From positions 8,370,001 to 8,434,000 of the forward strand of contig NC_086266.1 of NCBI RefSeq assembly GCF_021018805.1: 64,000 nucleotides of DNA. The letters are read 5' to 3'. Under the pieces are notes generated by a model. It was not told the DNA's origin, ran no database searches, and saw only the letters and a list, made by a program, of their open reading frames with translations. This document shows, one piece after another, positions 22,845 through 36,800 of the stretch (position 1 is the first letter of the stretch; each line of letters starts with the position of its first letter). Position numbers and translations under genes: made by a program. The DNA comes from Prinia subflava (taxonomy: Eukaryota > Chordata > Aves > Passeriformes > Cisticolidae).

Positions 22845-24804
22845 ATATTTCATTTCTCTAATCATGCCCAGCAGTGCCTGGTCCATCAGGAGAAAGTCGG
22901 CTGCAGGTAAGGCCCGTGCTGAGCGGGAGAGTCCCTGTGCTCCTACAGCCAAGCAGAGCCTCTGCCAAGTTTCAGGTGCTCCTCTGGTTCAGATCCCTGG
23001 GCTGGTGCTGGTGGCCAGCCCTCAGCTGAACCCTGTCAGCTCCCTCCCGCCTACCTGCTTCCCCGTGAACATTTCAGATCATAAATTTGGTGAGTTTTCG
23101 CTAAGGCTGCATCTCCTTAGGCTCACGAGGAACGTCCTCAGTGTAGGAATAGGAGCACCTCTCCCCTTTCCTTTTAAGATCTGCCTTGCTGCTGTACCAC
23201 TTTGGGGAGTTCTGCTTGGTGGTGTGTGGGCAAAGCTTTCCTCCTAGTCCTGCCATCAGGGCATTTCGCTGCCCTTTCTAAGGAAACAAAATACCAAAAC
23301 TATAGCACTGCCCTGAACTCCCTCTGCTCCCACAGGGATGAGTAAAGCCAGCCAGAGACCAGCTGCCCCATGGACAGGTTAGGGGGTGCTGGGACCAGAC
23401 AGGGCTCCCCCGACATCTTTCTTTGGGGATGGCTGGGCTTGTCTGCAGTTTCCAGCACCAGGGTCAGGCAGGAAGTTGGGAGGAGCAGTGGAGTCTCCCT
23501 GTTTTTCCAGCTGTGCAGACACATGGGCCCTGCAGGTCCCACAGGCCACTTCCCCTCCCTTCCCTGAGCCACAGACTCAGGCTGACATGCACAGAAATCT
23601 GCCTGGACACGGAAAAAAAGGCAGGAGCCAGGGAGCCTGATGCAGGTTTTTTCTGTACATCAGTGTTTTTGACACCACAGCCTGTTGCTGCATATAATAA
23701 AACAGAAATCAGAAAGAGCAACCAGAATACACACCCAAAGGCAAAAAACCCTTGGCTTAAAGAAGGTGCTGCCGCGCCCCCGGGTGAAGGCTGGCAGCAG
23801 GGCTCCAAGGGGGGAAACGCCTGCCCTGGCTGGGGAGAAACACAACACAAAGAAAAAACGAACCAACAAAAAAACTCACCCAAGGCTCCCGCTGCGGAGC
23901 GAGGAGAGCCAGAATCCCCCGATTATCCCGACCTCAGTCCTGTTAGCACCTGTACAATAAAACTGTACCGGCCCCGAGGCAGAGCAGCGCGCCTGCACCC
24001 GCTCCCGCACAGAGAGCTGCTCCCGGGACACCGGCGAGGTGCAGGGAACGGGGCAAGAGGCGGCTCCTGCCGCGGGGACAGAGCCTGGGGCGGGGCGCAA
24101 GCTGCCGAAGCGGGGGACGCGCTGGGGGCCGCGGGCTGCGCCTGCCCGGGCAGCGCCGCCGGGACAGGGAGCAGCAGCACGAATGAGATGGAGAAGGAGC
24201 ACGGGAGAGGATGGAGCAGTGCGGCTGGCTCCCGGCTGGGGCTGAGCGCTGGCAGCAGGAGCGAGCTCCAAGGCCAAGGGAAGGGGCTGTCCCCTGGCTT
24301 GTTGCCAGGGAGGGACGGGAACCCCTGGGCCTGACTGGCCTCGGAGCACGCTGGAGAGGGGCAGGGGACGGCCTCATCCCACAGCCCGGAGCTCACCATC
24401 ACAGTGATACAGACTCAGCAAAGAAAACATTACAAATTAAATACTAATTAAATAAATACTATGGAAGACATTGGGAGGGGGAGGGCGAACGGAGAGGCGC
24501 AGTTCCATAGGGTCCGGTGGGGAGAGGCGGTGGCTCCCACCCCTCGCTGCCCCATTGAGCCCCGCACAGGGGGTTCCATCACCCACCGGAGCTGGATGAG
24601 GCGGCAGCGACCGCCACTGCTCGTGGCGGGGGGGCCTGGGGAAGTCCTTGGAGGCGAGGGTCCTCCCTCCTCAGCTGGCGGAGACCCTGAGGAGAGGAGG
24701 AGCGGCTGCCTTCAAAGACTCGGGTCCCTGCTGCTGGCGCTGAGGAAGCTTCTTCCCCTTGGTCCTTATTATTGCCTCGTGATGCCGGGAGTGGCCTGTC
24801 CCCG
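22845..24804. other. Convergent intergenic region / BCORL1 3' UTR, with GC-rich patch
   Basis: Lies between two convergent genes. The right part (about 24.45-24.80 kb) is expected to be BCORL1 3' UTR. A CpG-rich patch spans roughly 23.94-24.35 kb. I found no AATAAA or ATTAAA on the minus strand between 22.85 and 24.80 kb, so the BCORL1 3' end is not fixed. ORFs here show no recognised domain. Confidence 0.5.
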
Positions 24805-27800
24805 TCAGCTGCTCCAGGCCTGGTACTCCACCACGGAGCCCAGCAGCTGCAGCAGCTCGGGCTCGTAGTGCACCAGCTCCACAGTCTCTGCCGTGCCTAG
24901 CGCCAGCTCGGGGCTTGCCGGCACCTCCTCCTGCGCCAGCACCTGGCTGAGGGACACCTGGCGCTGGAACTCCGCCCGGGGCAGCGTGGCCACCTCGAAG
25001 TGCGGGAAGCGAGCTTGGAATATGCGGGAGGACAGCTTCAGCCGCTTGAGCACATCAGAGAACAGGAACCAGTTGCAGGGCCTGCGAGGATGGCAAGAGC
25101 ACAGTGGGTTATAGGGGTGGAGGGGGCTGCAGGCACGGTGCCCGCCCCCCTGCCTCTTGGCACGCTGGTCCTCTCCTCTGGCCCTGGCACTGTTTTCCAT
25201 GTGCTGCTTCTCCTCAGGAGCCCACAGACTGGGGTTTGATCACAGCCTCACAGGTCACAGCTTTTTAAAACACTGACAGCCAGGCAGGGACAGTGGCATT
25301 AAAGTCCTGCCTTCAACAAGGTCCTGGCAGCTTCCCTGCCAGGAATAAGCCACATGGTCAGGAAATGGAGCTTCTGGTGTGGTTTATTGCTGGAGGGCAC
25401 ACTGCATGTGTCCCTCTGCATGGACAAACGCTGGCAAGCACAGAAATCTGCTGCACAGAAGAGCAGTGCTTTGGTTGCTGCCTCTTCCAAGTCACCCTTC
25501 TGCCCCAGTAATAGCCACTGTGTCACAGGGGTGCAGGTGGGAGTTCTGTTGCAGTGCGGGGACTGATTTAGCTGTGATGGAAGGGAAACAATCTCAGAGC
25601 CATCAGTGTGAGCTGCTGCTGAAGAAATGTGGGGCTAGAACCAGGATCACAGGGATGAGAGAGGGGAGCTTCCTGACAGGCACAGCACAGGGAAACTCAG
25701 GGCGGCATGATGTGCCTGGCCATGGAGGGTGAGAGGAGCCCTGATAAGCCTTCCCTGCTGCCTGAGAACATTCCAGGCCGTGCCAAGCCATGCACTGCTT
25801 CCCTAGCTTCCCCAGTGCCATAGACATAACTTCCCTCTGCTGCCCAGAGCAGCTGTGGCTGCCCCATCCCTGGAAGTGTCCAAGACCAGCTTGGATGAGG
25901 CTTGGAGGTCTAATGGAAGGTGTCCCTGTTCATGGCAGGGAGGTGGAGTGGGATGAGCTGTAAGGCCCTTCGCAACCCAAACCATTCTGGGACTCTGTGA
26001 TGATTCTGTGAAGCAAACCGAGATACACCGACGTGGTGCTGCCCGTGCCAGGGCTGCAGCCACCTGTGGTCCGGCTCTGTGCTCCAGAGAAAGGCACTCA
26101 CCCCCGGGAGACGGACACTTGGAGGTTGTAGCTGGGAAGCAGCGGCTTGTCTGAGAACTCAAACATGAAGTTATCTGCTTCTTGCTCCTCTTCCTCCTGG
26201 TCTGAGCTCCCTGGAGGGTTGAGCAGCAGGTCGCAGCCGATGCTGTCCTTCCCCTCTGCAACAGGACAGAAGTTGGCACTGTTCAGACACACCCCAGCCC
26301 GTGCTGGCACTCCCTGGCTACTGCTACAACTCCACAGACACCTTCCCACAACATTCCCGCAGCCATGTGAGAACTTCCCCTCATCCCAGAGGAACACAGA
26401 GCAAGCACTGGCTGCTCTGCTCTCCCTACCAAGGAGGCACAGGGAGCACCCTGCTCCTCAAGAGCTTCTCCCCTAGATCCCACCCTCAGAACCTCCAGCA
26501 GGTGATCCAGGGGAGCCAGCACCCGTCCCAGTGAGGATAGCAAGACTGCCACCAAAGACTAATCCAACCAAGCAACAAGCATGAGGGGAAATTAAAGGTG
26601 GATGTACAGAAATTCTTCCCTGTGAGAATGGTGTGGCCCTGGCCCAGGGCCCAGACCAGCTGTGGCTGCCCCATCCTTGGAAGTGTCCAAGGCCGGGTTG
26701 GACAGGGCTTGGAACAACCTGGGATAGTGGAAGGTGTCCCTGCTCATAGCAGAAAAGTGGAATAAGATGGTCTTTGAGGTCACTTCCAACTCAAACCAGT
26801 GCATGATTCTATGACTTAGAGAATTTGCCTGGGTGTTCCAGAAGGCACCTGAGCTCCAGCAGGATCTGTGTCCAGAGGGGATGGAGTACTGCAGGCCGGA
26901 TCCAAAACCATTTAAAACCAGGTAATTTTCCTATTTACCCATTCAAAAAGCTCCTGTTGAAGAGAAGCTTGCTACCTGGATTTTATTATGAAGAGGTATG
27001 AATAGTCTTAAGTTTGCAGAGTGGTGTTGTCCATTGAGATGATACAGGATAACTCCAAAAACTTCCAGATAAGAGAGTTTAGATTCTACAGAGAGCAGGG
27101 AGACCCAATTTGGCCCTCAACAAATAAACCAATCATACAGAAGTTCAACCCCATGCACAAGAGAAAAGGCTGAAAAAAAGAAAATCTTCTGGTGTGCTGC
27201 ACAAGGAAGCTTCACACACCCAGCTGCTCACCCAGCATGAGTGGGATTCCAACTGAGGAACAACTGCAGATGACAGAAGACACTGACTCAGGCAGGGTCT
27301 TTGCGAAAAACAGTTATTTCCTAGTGCTACCAAGGGAAAAAATGCTCTAAGAAACAGGGTGCTGAAATCATCCAAACTTGCTGTAGAATAGGACAAAAAT
27401 AAGTGATTTATTATTGATTATTGATCCAATGTTGCTGCTGGTGAAGCTCAGAGGCCATCACTGAAAAGCCTCAGACTTCCTGAGGAACTCAGGAAAAAAT
27501 AATTAAATGCATTTAATGTGGCAAAAATAGGGCTCACTGTCTGTCCTGAAAGCTCAGTCCTGTCCATCTGCCCGTGCAAAGGCTAGGACACTGACAGGAA
27601 CATTCTGTACCACCAAGGGAGACAATCAGGCACAACAATGCCTGTCCCAGGTGGAGACAAACTCTGGACTGGGACTTTGTGTCTGGAGCTCCAGCAGCAC
27701 CAAGTGCAAGACACTGATGACTTTTCCACATCTCAGAGATCCCACACCCTGGCTTCCTTCATTATCCTTCTGCCCCCAGAGGGTTGCAGACCTCAAGGAA

Positions 27801-30800
27801 AATGTGGCCAGCATTTCTGCCTCAGAGAATAGGAACAGCTCAAGCAGGGCCTGGGATTTCTCTTGAGGGATGTACAGTGCTTCAGCTGGTGGAGCTGATG
27901 GAAAAGGAGATTTCAAAGGACTGATCCACTGGAGAAGGAGAGTTGTTTGCTGCCTGTGATGATTGAGAGCAACTCAGTTATTCCAGAGCAGAATTGGCTA
28001 CTTCCCTGCCCTGGGCTGTACCTGTTCCAGGTGACTCGAGGCAACTGCTGAGGTACCTGAGCCAGAAAGGGACATTTCAGGACACATAGTAAACAGGCTG
28101 TGAACAGGCTGAAAAGCCCATGTCCCAGGTTGGGCATCCTGCTTTCTCTGTGGCTCTGGCAGTGTCCAGCAGCAGTGCCTGACAGTGCAGGTGACACAGG
28201 GCTGGCAACACAGCTGCTACTGCTGTAAACTGATCCCATGAGGATGGGAAGGAGGGTCCCTTCCTGTTCTTGCTGGAAACAGACCTGGCAGGGTAAGGGA
28301 TCATTTTCCAGCTGCATTAGCTTCTGCCTTGCCAGGCAGCTGCTCAAAGGTAGCATTAAGAATGCCCCATGGATAGGGCAGCAGGAAATCAGCGATAAAT
28401 CAAAAGGTATCTTTATCTTTAAAAATACTGCAAAGAAAAGCTATTTTTCTTTGTAAAGACTTGTGACAGCTTTGGGAGTGAGAAATTATGAGGAAAGAGG
28501 CTGAAGTTTGACCTGTTCCTTGGCAGGGCTGAGGTGCAGCAGCCTACAAACAGTGCTCTCAGGAGTGCAGGATTTCTCCTGTTCTGGAATGGAAAGGTTA
28601 TCAGGGTCCTCCAAGGAGGACCCTAAGTCCTCTACCAAGAACACCTTCCTGAATGTATTAGATTTATTTTTGTTTCTAGAAGGATGTTTGCAGTTATGGA
28701 GGTAAGCAACTAAAATCAACAAGTAGCCTCTCAGCCTACCAGCGTAAATGCTCCAAGTCCTCACGGAGGGCTTGAGAGCCCTGAACTTGGAAGAGGCTGG
28801 AGGGACTCCACTGTGCCACAGGCCCATGCCAGATCCAGAACATCTTCCACTGTAACAACAGTTTTGAGGAAGTGACAGTAAAGGCAGAAGTCAGCCCTTC
28901 ACTGGGAAAAATGCCTGGTGTTGTAAGAACAGGACCTCCCCTGGATGAACATCTCCTCTCCAAAGCAGGGGAGAGGGATGGGCAGCTCTGGGAACCTGGA
29001 AGTTCAAGACTTCTACACCTTGAAGGAATGAGTATATTCTTCACCTTCCTTGGTGACCCGTTAGAAGGGGAGCAACAAGAACTGCTACAAGAATGACATG
29101 CTTGTGATTGACAACCAAAGACCCTCACGAATCACCAGCAGCACCTGGAGTCCAGTCCCACACTCCAAGAGATGCACACATTCAGCTTCCCAAAGAAGTC
29201 CCTCCCAGAAGCAACTCCCAGCCTGTATCACCACAGCAAGGTCTCCACCCAAAGAGTGAGTAGAGAAGGATGTGGCCAAATCCAAGGGAATGATGTGTTT
29301 TACACAGCATCACCTCCTGCTCTGCTGCCACCAACCCGGCCTGTGCTGCACTCACCAAGCACAGAGCTGCTGTAGAAATCCCAGGCTGTCCGAGGGTCTC
29401 CGTCACTGCGGCCCTGCAGATCTGACAGGTAATCTAGAGAGGGGAAATCAAGAGGGTTAATGGCTCAAAGCATCATCCTGGTGTGCACATCCACAGATCC
29501 AGGGGACTCTGCTTCACCACTACTGCTTTTCCCACTTGGGCATTACACCACGGCTGCAGAAGGCTGTCCCCACTCAGGAGTGGGCATCACCTCAGGCCCC
29601 CAATCAGGAAATGGGAGCTGAAAAGGGAAAACAACAGACAGTGTGAAGTGGCTTGGAAAGAAAGATTCGTAGAGCAGTTCTGAGCTCCAAATCACCATCC
29701 CCAAAACCTATGTGAGTAGTTGAGCCTGGAGGAGCTCACACAGGCAGTGGGCAAAGAGAGTTTTTTCATCACTGGGGATTTTCTGTCTTGTCTCTGTCTG
29801 GGAGCCACCTCTGGCTGTTCCTTCCTTGCTGTTGTGGAGCAGCCACAACACTTGTCTTGCATGTACACAAATGGTACCCAGTGCAGCCATAGGGATCCAA
29901 AACGGCCCTTTCTGCCAGCAGCAGCATTTGGACAGGGCTCTTTTGCCATAGAAGGCAGCACTATTTGGCATCAAAAATCGGTTCCCTTAGGTTAAGAAGT
30001 AGAACCAGGGACTGTGGAACAGCATCTCCAAGCAGAGCACTGTCTTTAGTTGTGTGACCACAGCACAGCCATCTCCTTGCACACTGAAAACTGAAAAGTG
30101 ACTTGTATCTTATACAGGAAATACATACAATTCTATAATTAAAATTCAGGTGGTAAAAACATGCTTGTGTGACAGGACAGAGCTAAAGACTGAGTAATTT
30201 TCTGCCCAGGCTCTTTGACACCCAGATTTGGCCCTGTATGCTGCCAGAGGGGAAGGTCTGGAGCACTGTGACCTCAGGCCTGGTACCTACCACAGAGGAA
30301 GTGCTTCATCACGTCGCTGGTGGCCAACTTCACTGCTGTCTGCCCAGAATATGTGGCCAGAGTGGGATCAGCACCATAGGAAAGGAGAAGCCACATGGTT
30401 TCCAGGTTGTCATTTGCTACTGCATCATGGATAGGCCTGCAAGGGCAGAAGCAGAAAGGGACTGGGAGTTTGCTAAGGAAATGCTCTGGTTTGGGTTAAG
30501 ATCAATTTAGTGATGACCAACCTGAAGAACCCACCCTGCTCCCTGCCCCACGCTGCCCTGGCTCACCTGGTGCCGTCCTGGGCGCTGCAGTTGACGTTGG
30601 CGCCGTGCTGGAGCAGGATGTGCAGGATGTCAATCCAGCCGCGCGCGCAGGCCTCGTGCAGGGCCGTGTACCCCGCGTTGTCATGGTGGTTCACATCACT
30701 GCTCTTCTTCTGCAGGCAGTACAGCACCACGTCCTGCACAGCAAGAGCATAGCTGTGACAACCATCCCAGATGGGGCAGCAGGGGCACACGCAGGAGGGC

Positions 30801-33800
30801 ACAGGACTCACCTTGTAGCCCAGGCGAGCTGCTCGCTGCAGGAGCGTCTCCCCTGCATTCTTGTTCACAATCAGCCGCCGAGCTCCGGGAGGAATGTTCT
30901 GGGCTGGGGGCAGCTCAGGGGAACTCCCTGGGCTGGCCCGATGGGATTTACAAAGTGTCCACAAGTCCTGGGGCTTCTTCAGAGAGCACATTTTCGGCTG
31001 GTTGCAGCAGCCTTTCCCCTGGGAAAGAAAAGAAGACAATTTCTTGGCACATGTGGCCATGATCCATGGGAGTCCCCTTCTCCCCTCATCCATTGAAGCC
31101 ATACCTTCCCCTCATCACAGATCCCTGCCAGGTGTTTGGTTTTACATTTGCGTTTTCCTGATGGTTTCTCCAGCTCTTCTTGGACAGGAGAGCTGTTGGA
31201 GTGCTCCAGGAAGAAGCCATTCCGAAAGTCTGTGCGTCCTTGAGATTTCCGGGGGGATGGGGATAGCCTGCTCCTCAGCTGTACCTCTGTGCCTTTGCCC
31301 TTCCCAGACTCCTTCTGCTTCCGGTGCCTGCAATCTAAAGGAGAAATGTGAATGAGGAGCTTCTGTAGGTACCACACTGAAGGTCACCCAGACCTCTGCC
31401 ACCAGGCAAGACAAACTGCCCATCTCTGAGAGATGCACAGAAGTCAGAGAAGTTGTGGCTGTGCATCCCTAGAAAGTGCCCAAGGCCATATTGTACAGGG
31501 CTTGGAACACCCTGGGATAGTGGAAGGTGTCTCTGCCCATGGCAGGAGAGTGGAACTGGATGAGCTTTAAGGTCTCTTCCAACCCAAACCTTTCCGGGGT
31601 TCCATTATTCCAAATCCAGCCCAAGGGCAGGGGCACTGCAGGAAGGAGAAGCAAAGAGAACACACAGATTCTCCCATCTAGAATGGACTCAGCATGTACA
31701 TGGGACACCCAAGGGAAGATGGGAGCAGGTTTCATTGGGATATGTCTTAGAGAGGCAGGACGAGCAGGAGCTGTCTGTGAACACTCAGTGCTTGCTGCCT
31801 AAACATAACAGGCCCTGCCTTGCCCTATCACATCTTCCCCGGAAATTAAGGAGTACATTCAAGTTTTCCTTAATATGCATCCAGTTAGGAAGCACCAGGA
31901 TTCTCAAGGGAAATCCAGCCTTGTCTTCCCTGAATAGAGGAATCCTGCTCCCCCAATCCTGCAGCATGAGACTTACAGGCACTCCATGAAATGAGTAAGA
32001 GATGAGCTAAAAAGAGACAGAGGAAAGGACTTTGCACAGCATGGAGAGAACTTCAGGACTCCACTGGCACTGGAGGTGGCTCCAGGCCACAACTTCTGAA
32101 TCCAAACTACAGCAGGTCCCCTATCTGAGGGCTGAGTGAGCAGTCTCTGAAGAAAGCTGGACAGACAGACAGACACTCTTAACGTATGTGGTAAAGCCGC
32201 TGGGCAAACCCTCCTGAATGCCACTGTACTCAAAGCTCCTTCCAGGCTCCTGTTCTGAGCAGGGGGCATCCTCATAGTGCTCCTGAGTTGCCAAGACACT
32301 GGGAAGCTGACTTGAAACTTTGTTCCTGGTCTGACAGAGGCTCCCAGACACTGCAGGATAGTGTAACACTGTGCTGGAGCAGATGCCAGCTGCTGAGAGC
32401 ACAGCAGCCACCTCTGCTCCCCACAGCATCTCAGCAGCACCTGAAGAGTGCCAGTCTGAGCTCCAATGTGGCAGAAGGCGACAGAGCCATGGCCACTTCA
32501 TGCCCTCAAAGCACAGCCAAAGCATGCAGAGGGCTGGCACACGTGCTGTCCATGACAACTTTCCCCCAAAGTCACCTGTGTGACTGAACATAGCTACGAG
32601 CCACAGCCAAGCACCAGCACACACCAAGCCACTGTGCACCGCCAGACAGGTCCCACAGCCTCGACTGTCCCTGCACACGGAGAGGGGACCGCAGAGACTG
32701 CTGCCCTCACGGATGTGTTCATCATGGATTTAGGATTCACAGAGGGTCTGGCAGTGGCAGGGGAAGGCGCAGGAGCAGTGGCAGAGCAGAGGAGGGTACA
32801 GGTGGGCACAGCACGTTCCTCCTCATGCCTACAAACCACAGAGGGGGTTGGCCCATCACTGCACCCTTGCTAGTTCTCTTGCCCTTGTGCTCCCTGCTGC
32901 AAGTCTGCAAGTGGCCCTCATAGAGCAAGACAAACCCAAGAGCAGCCTGGTTGGATCAGGATGGCCCCGCATCCCCCTGTGTTAGCACAGACTGCTGAGC
33001 ATGGCTCCCAGGGGCCCTGCTTGTCCAGAAATATTCCACTGTGCTACCTCGTCCCGTTCTCGTTTTCCCACGCCCTCTGTCTTAATCCAAGGGTTAGATC
33101 AGTGTCTAATTAGCCACATAAATTGCTGTTTACTGCTCTGGAATTTACTGTAAATGTTTTGAAAGAAGAGCTGATCAATTGAAGCAGCCCATGCTGTGGC
33201 CACCAAGACATTAAAAAGGAGGGAGGTTCATTATTAAGAAAAAAAAATAAAACCAAACCCTCCCCAAAATTCTGCAAATAACAAAACAAAAAATTCCCAT
33301 GCTGGTCCTCAGTTTGTACCAGAACCCCCTTCCCAGCTTGTACCTGCTTTGGATTTCCGCCTCCGGTGGGGATATCCCACTTGCTCCTCCTCCCGCTCAG
33401 TGAGGTACTCCCCTGTCTGGTATTTTCGACTTTTCTGCCGTCTCCTTTTCTTCCTTTTGATGTGGCCATCCTCCTCCTCCTCCTCGTTGGGCTCCCACAG
33501 CTGCCTGGGTGACTCTGCTCTCCAGGGCAGCTCCCGGGTCCTCCTCGTGTGACAGCTGCTCTTCTCAGACACAGACCTGTCCCTGTCCCTGCGGCTGTGG
33601 CAGCGGGATGTCCTGTGGGATTTACGCAGCTTGCGATGTTTCAAGGATGTCTCCTCCTCCTCTTCCTCCTCCTCTTCTTCCTGATCCTCCTCTAGCAGTG
33701 GTAAAATCTCCTGACCACTCACATCACACTCTCCCGTCACACCAGCAGAAGAGCCAGCAATGCTTCCTGCAAAAGTGGGATTTCTAGTTGACAAAAAGGC

Positions 33801-36800
33801 CAAGAGGATCCATAAGGCAAAGCAGGACAAAATGCAGGGACAAGGCAACGTGAAAAGTGAATGCTCCCAGTCCAGCCAGGACTGTCACCAGGAGCCTGGG
33901 CACCAACTCACCTGACTGACTGCGCGTCCGGCTGCTCAGCACCACCGGAATAAAATCACGGAAGTTGTTCTTTGGCTTCTTCTCCAAGTAACCTGTGAGG
34001 AAAACTGAGCCTTGAAAATACAGATCACAGACCTGTGATGTGGCAAGGGCCGTGCAGTGTCACCATAGCAGGGGCTGCTGCGATGGCCCAAGGGGGATGG
34101 CTTTAAATGAACGGAGGTTGGTTTAGATTGGACATAGGGAAGAACTTTTTGAAAATGAGGGTGGTAAAACACTGGCACAGGTTCTCCAGAGAGGTGGGGG
34201 ATGCGCCATTCCTGAAACATCCAAGGCCAGGCTCAACCAGGAGCAACCTGACCTAGGGGAAGGTGCCCCTGCCCATGGTAGCAGGGTGGAACAAGATGAG
34301 CTTTAAGGTTCCTCCAACCTCCTCCATTCTGGGAGACTGATCATGCTGTAGCTCTATTTTGGATTCTAACCCAGCTCCAGAGGCCATTTGGCTTCAGGAA
34401 AGCAGCAGTTTGCCCCCTAGGGCAGACTGACCCCGCAGGAACACACTGCCATTCCCAAGAGTACCTTCCTCGTGGTTGTCTCCGCGGTGAGCCAGAGATG
34501 GGCACTCCGTCTTCGCTGGCCTCCTACGCTTACGCTTTACCCTGAGGCTGCTGTGATCCATGATGGCACCCCGGCCACCTCGGCCTTCCCGGCCCTCCTG
34601 CTTGCCAAGCTCATGTGGATTGTCATGGTGTTTTTGCCACTGTGAAGGGAGGACAAGGGCTGAAGCTGCAGCTTCCCAATGACTGAGCTGGATCAGCACA
34701 GAATGGACAAAACTCCATCTCCACTGATTACACTGGTGCCCTCCAGCTTTTTTGACACTCCAGATACATTTTTGCCCTGGACAACCTGCAGCACAGGTAC
34801 ATTCCCCCACAGCCACGCAATACCCAGGAGCACAGGTAGAAAGCCCTGTGCCCTCAGCTGTCCCTCCATGAGAGCTCCCTCCTCTCCCCCAAACCCACCT
34901 TTGCCCTGACCAGCAGTCCCAGCCCATCCCACGCACCTTCCGGCCATGCAAGCTCTGGCTTCCTGACTTGCTTGGGGACTCCTCGCTGTCCTGGCCTTGG
35001 CACTTCAGTCTCTTGTGGCTCTGCCTGGTGTCCCCATCGTGCTGCCGCTTGGCCTTGCAGCGTGTGCCACCCTCCTGCTTGATTTGCCCCGTTCCTTTGA
35101 GCTTGGTCTCAGCAAAGGCCTGGGGAGCTGCCCCAGCCCGCAGGCAGGTCACCGATGGAAAGGACACATCACACTCCACTCGCTCCTTCTTGACCCTGCA
35201 CAGATCCACCTGCTGCATACACGGGAGGGGCTCCGTGGCCGGTGGCTCCTGGGAGCCTTCGCAACCCGGCTCCTTGCGCTGGCCATCCGTGGGCATGTCC
35301 GGCACCATCCGCAGGCCCTGCTGCCCAGCTGCTGGCAGCTCATGTGACAAATACGCCGCTAACACTTGGTTTTTGGGTTTTGCATCCAACTGTTTGAGGC
35401 TACAGCTCCCCTGGGGAGCCTCAGTCTGTGTGTTGCTCTCCTGACCGGAGTTAGCCTCTGGCTGAGTGAACTCCTGACTCTTTGGAGTGTTGTCCAGCTT
35501 CCCCTTCCCCCCTTTCCCATCCAAAGCGCTGGTCTGGAGAGCTGGACCTGCCTCCAGTGGTACTGGGTTGGCTGGCTCCTCGTAGGGCTTGGACAAGGCC
35601 CGGCAGCTCTTGCTCTTGGCTGCAGCATCCTGTTCCTGAGGTGGGAGCCGGGGCAGCCCCTCCGGCAGGCTCTGGGTGGCTGCGCTGGGCTCGGCAGGCT
35701 GTACGCTCGGGAATGCCGGCAGCTCACCGGCCCCAGCTGGCTTGCAAGGGCTGCTCTGGTTCAGGGGCAGCTGTCCTGCCGTGGAAATGCCAATGGAAAG
35801 CAGCGGGGTCTGATGGTATGGAGACCAGCCCAGAGGCAGAAACTGAGGATTGGAAGGTTTTCCATTGACGGGGCATCGTGGGTAGACACTGCCCTGGACA
35901 GGATTCCAGGTGGCGATGTCCTTGGACTGACACAAAGGAGCTCCTGGAGCAACTCTGCCATGAAGAAGTCTCCTGGCAGGATCCTGTTGTCCTTCCATGC
36001 CAGCCTGGTTGGCTTTCTTCCCACAGGGAACGCCAGCACTGCGGGGCTCACCCTGGTCAATGATGGAGATGGGCTCCTGCTTGGGCAGGTGGCGCGGGTC
36101 CCTGCTGAGGCTCACACCGGCATCCTTGCTGAGCAGCAGCGAGGCCGGCACCGGGTTGGCCACGCCAACGTAAGTGCCAGGAATGGTGCTGATGAGCGTG
36201 GTGTTCTTCACCCAGGAGCCCTGCTCACCGTTGCGCAGGAACTCGGGAAAGATGACCAAGGGCGGTGTGGTGCCGAGGCACGAGGTGACGCTGCTGCCCG
36301 TGGCCTGTGCTGCGCGCTGGGACTTGGAGAGGACGGTGGTGAGCAGCGCTTTGCCGCTGGTATGCACGGGGGTGAGGATGGGCATGGGAGGGGTCTTGCG
36401 CTGGCTGGGCGGAGGCAGTTTCTGGCGGTTGGACTTGGAGGAGAGATCAAGAGGCATCTCACTGCACTCTGGGGATGAGACCATCTCACGCTCTAGCTGA
36501 GGAGGGGACTTCAGAGGAGACAGGGAAGTAGCAGCCCCCAGTGCTTGTGGCTCAGGAGCTGCCGGGGCTCTGGCCTGCATGGTGGTGCCAGAGGAGGGAG
36601 CAGTGCTCCCAACTGGTGCTGGTGCTGCCGGCAGAGCCTGGCTGGAGGGCAGGGCCAGGCTGGTGCTGGACTGGGGAGCATTTTCAGCCGCAGCCTGGGC
36701 ACTACCTCCATTCGACGGTGGGGGGCAGCTGATCTGATTCACCTCCACAGACACCACTTTGGCATCTGAAGCCAAGGGCCTGGTGACAGAGAAGGTGTAG

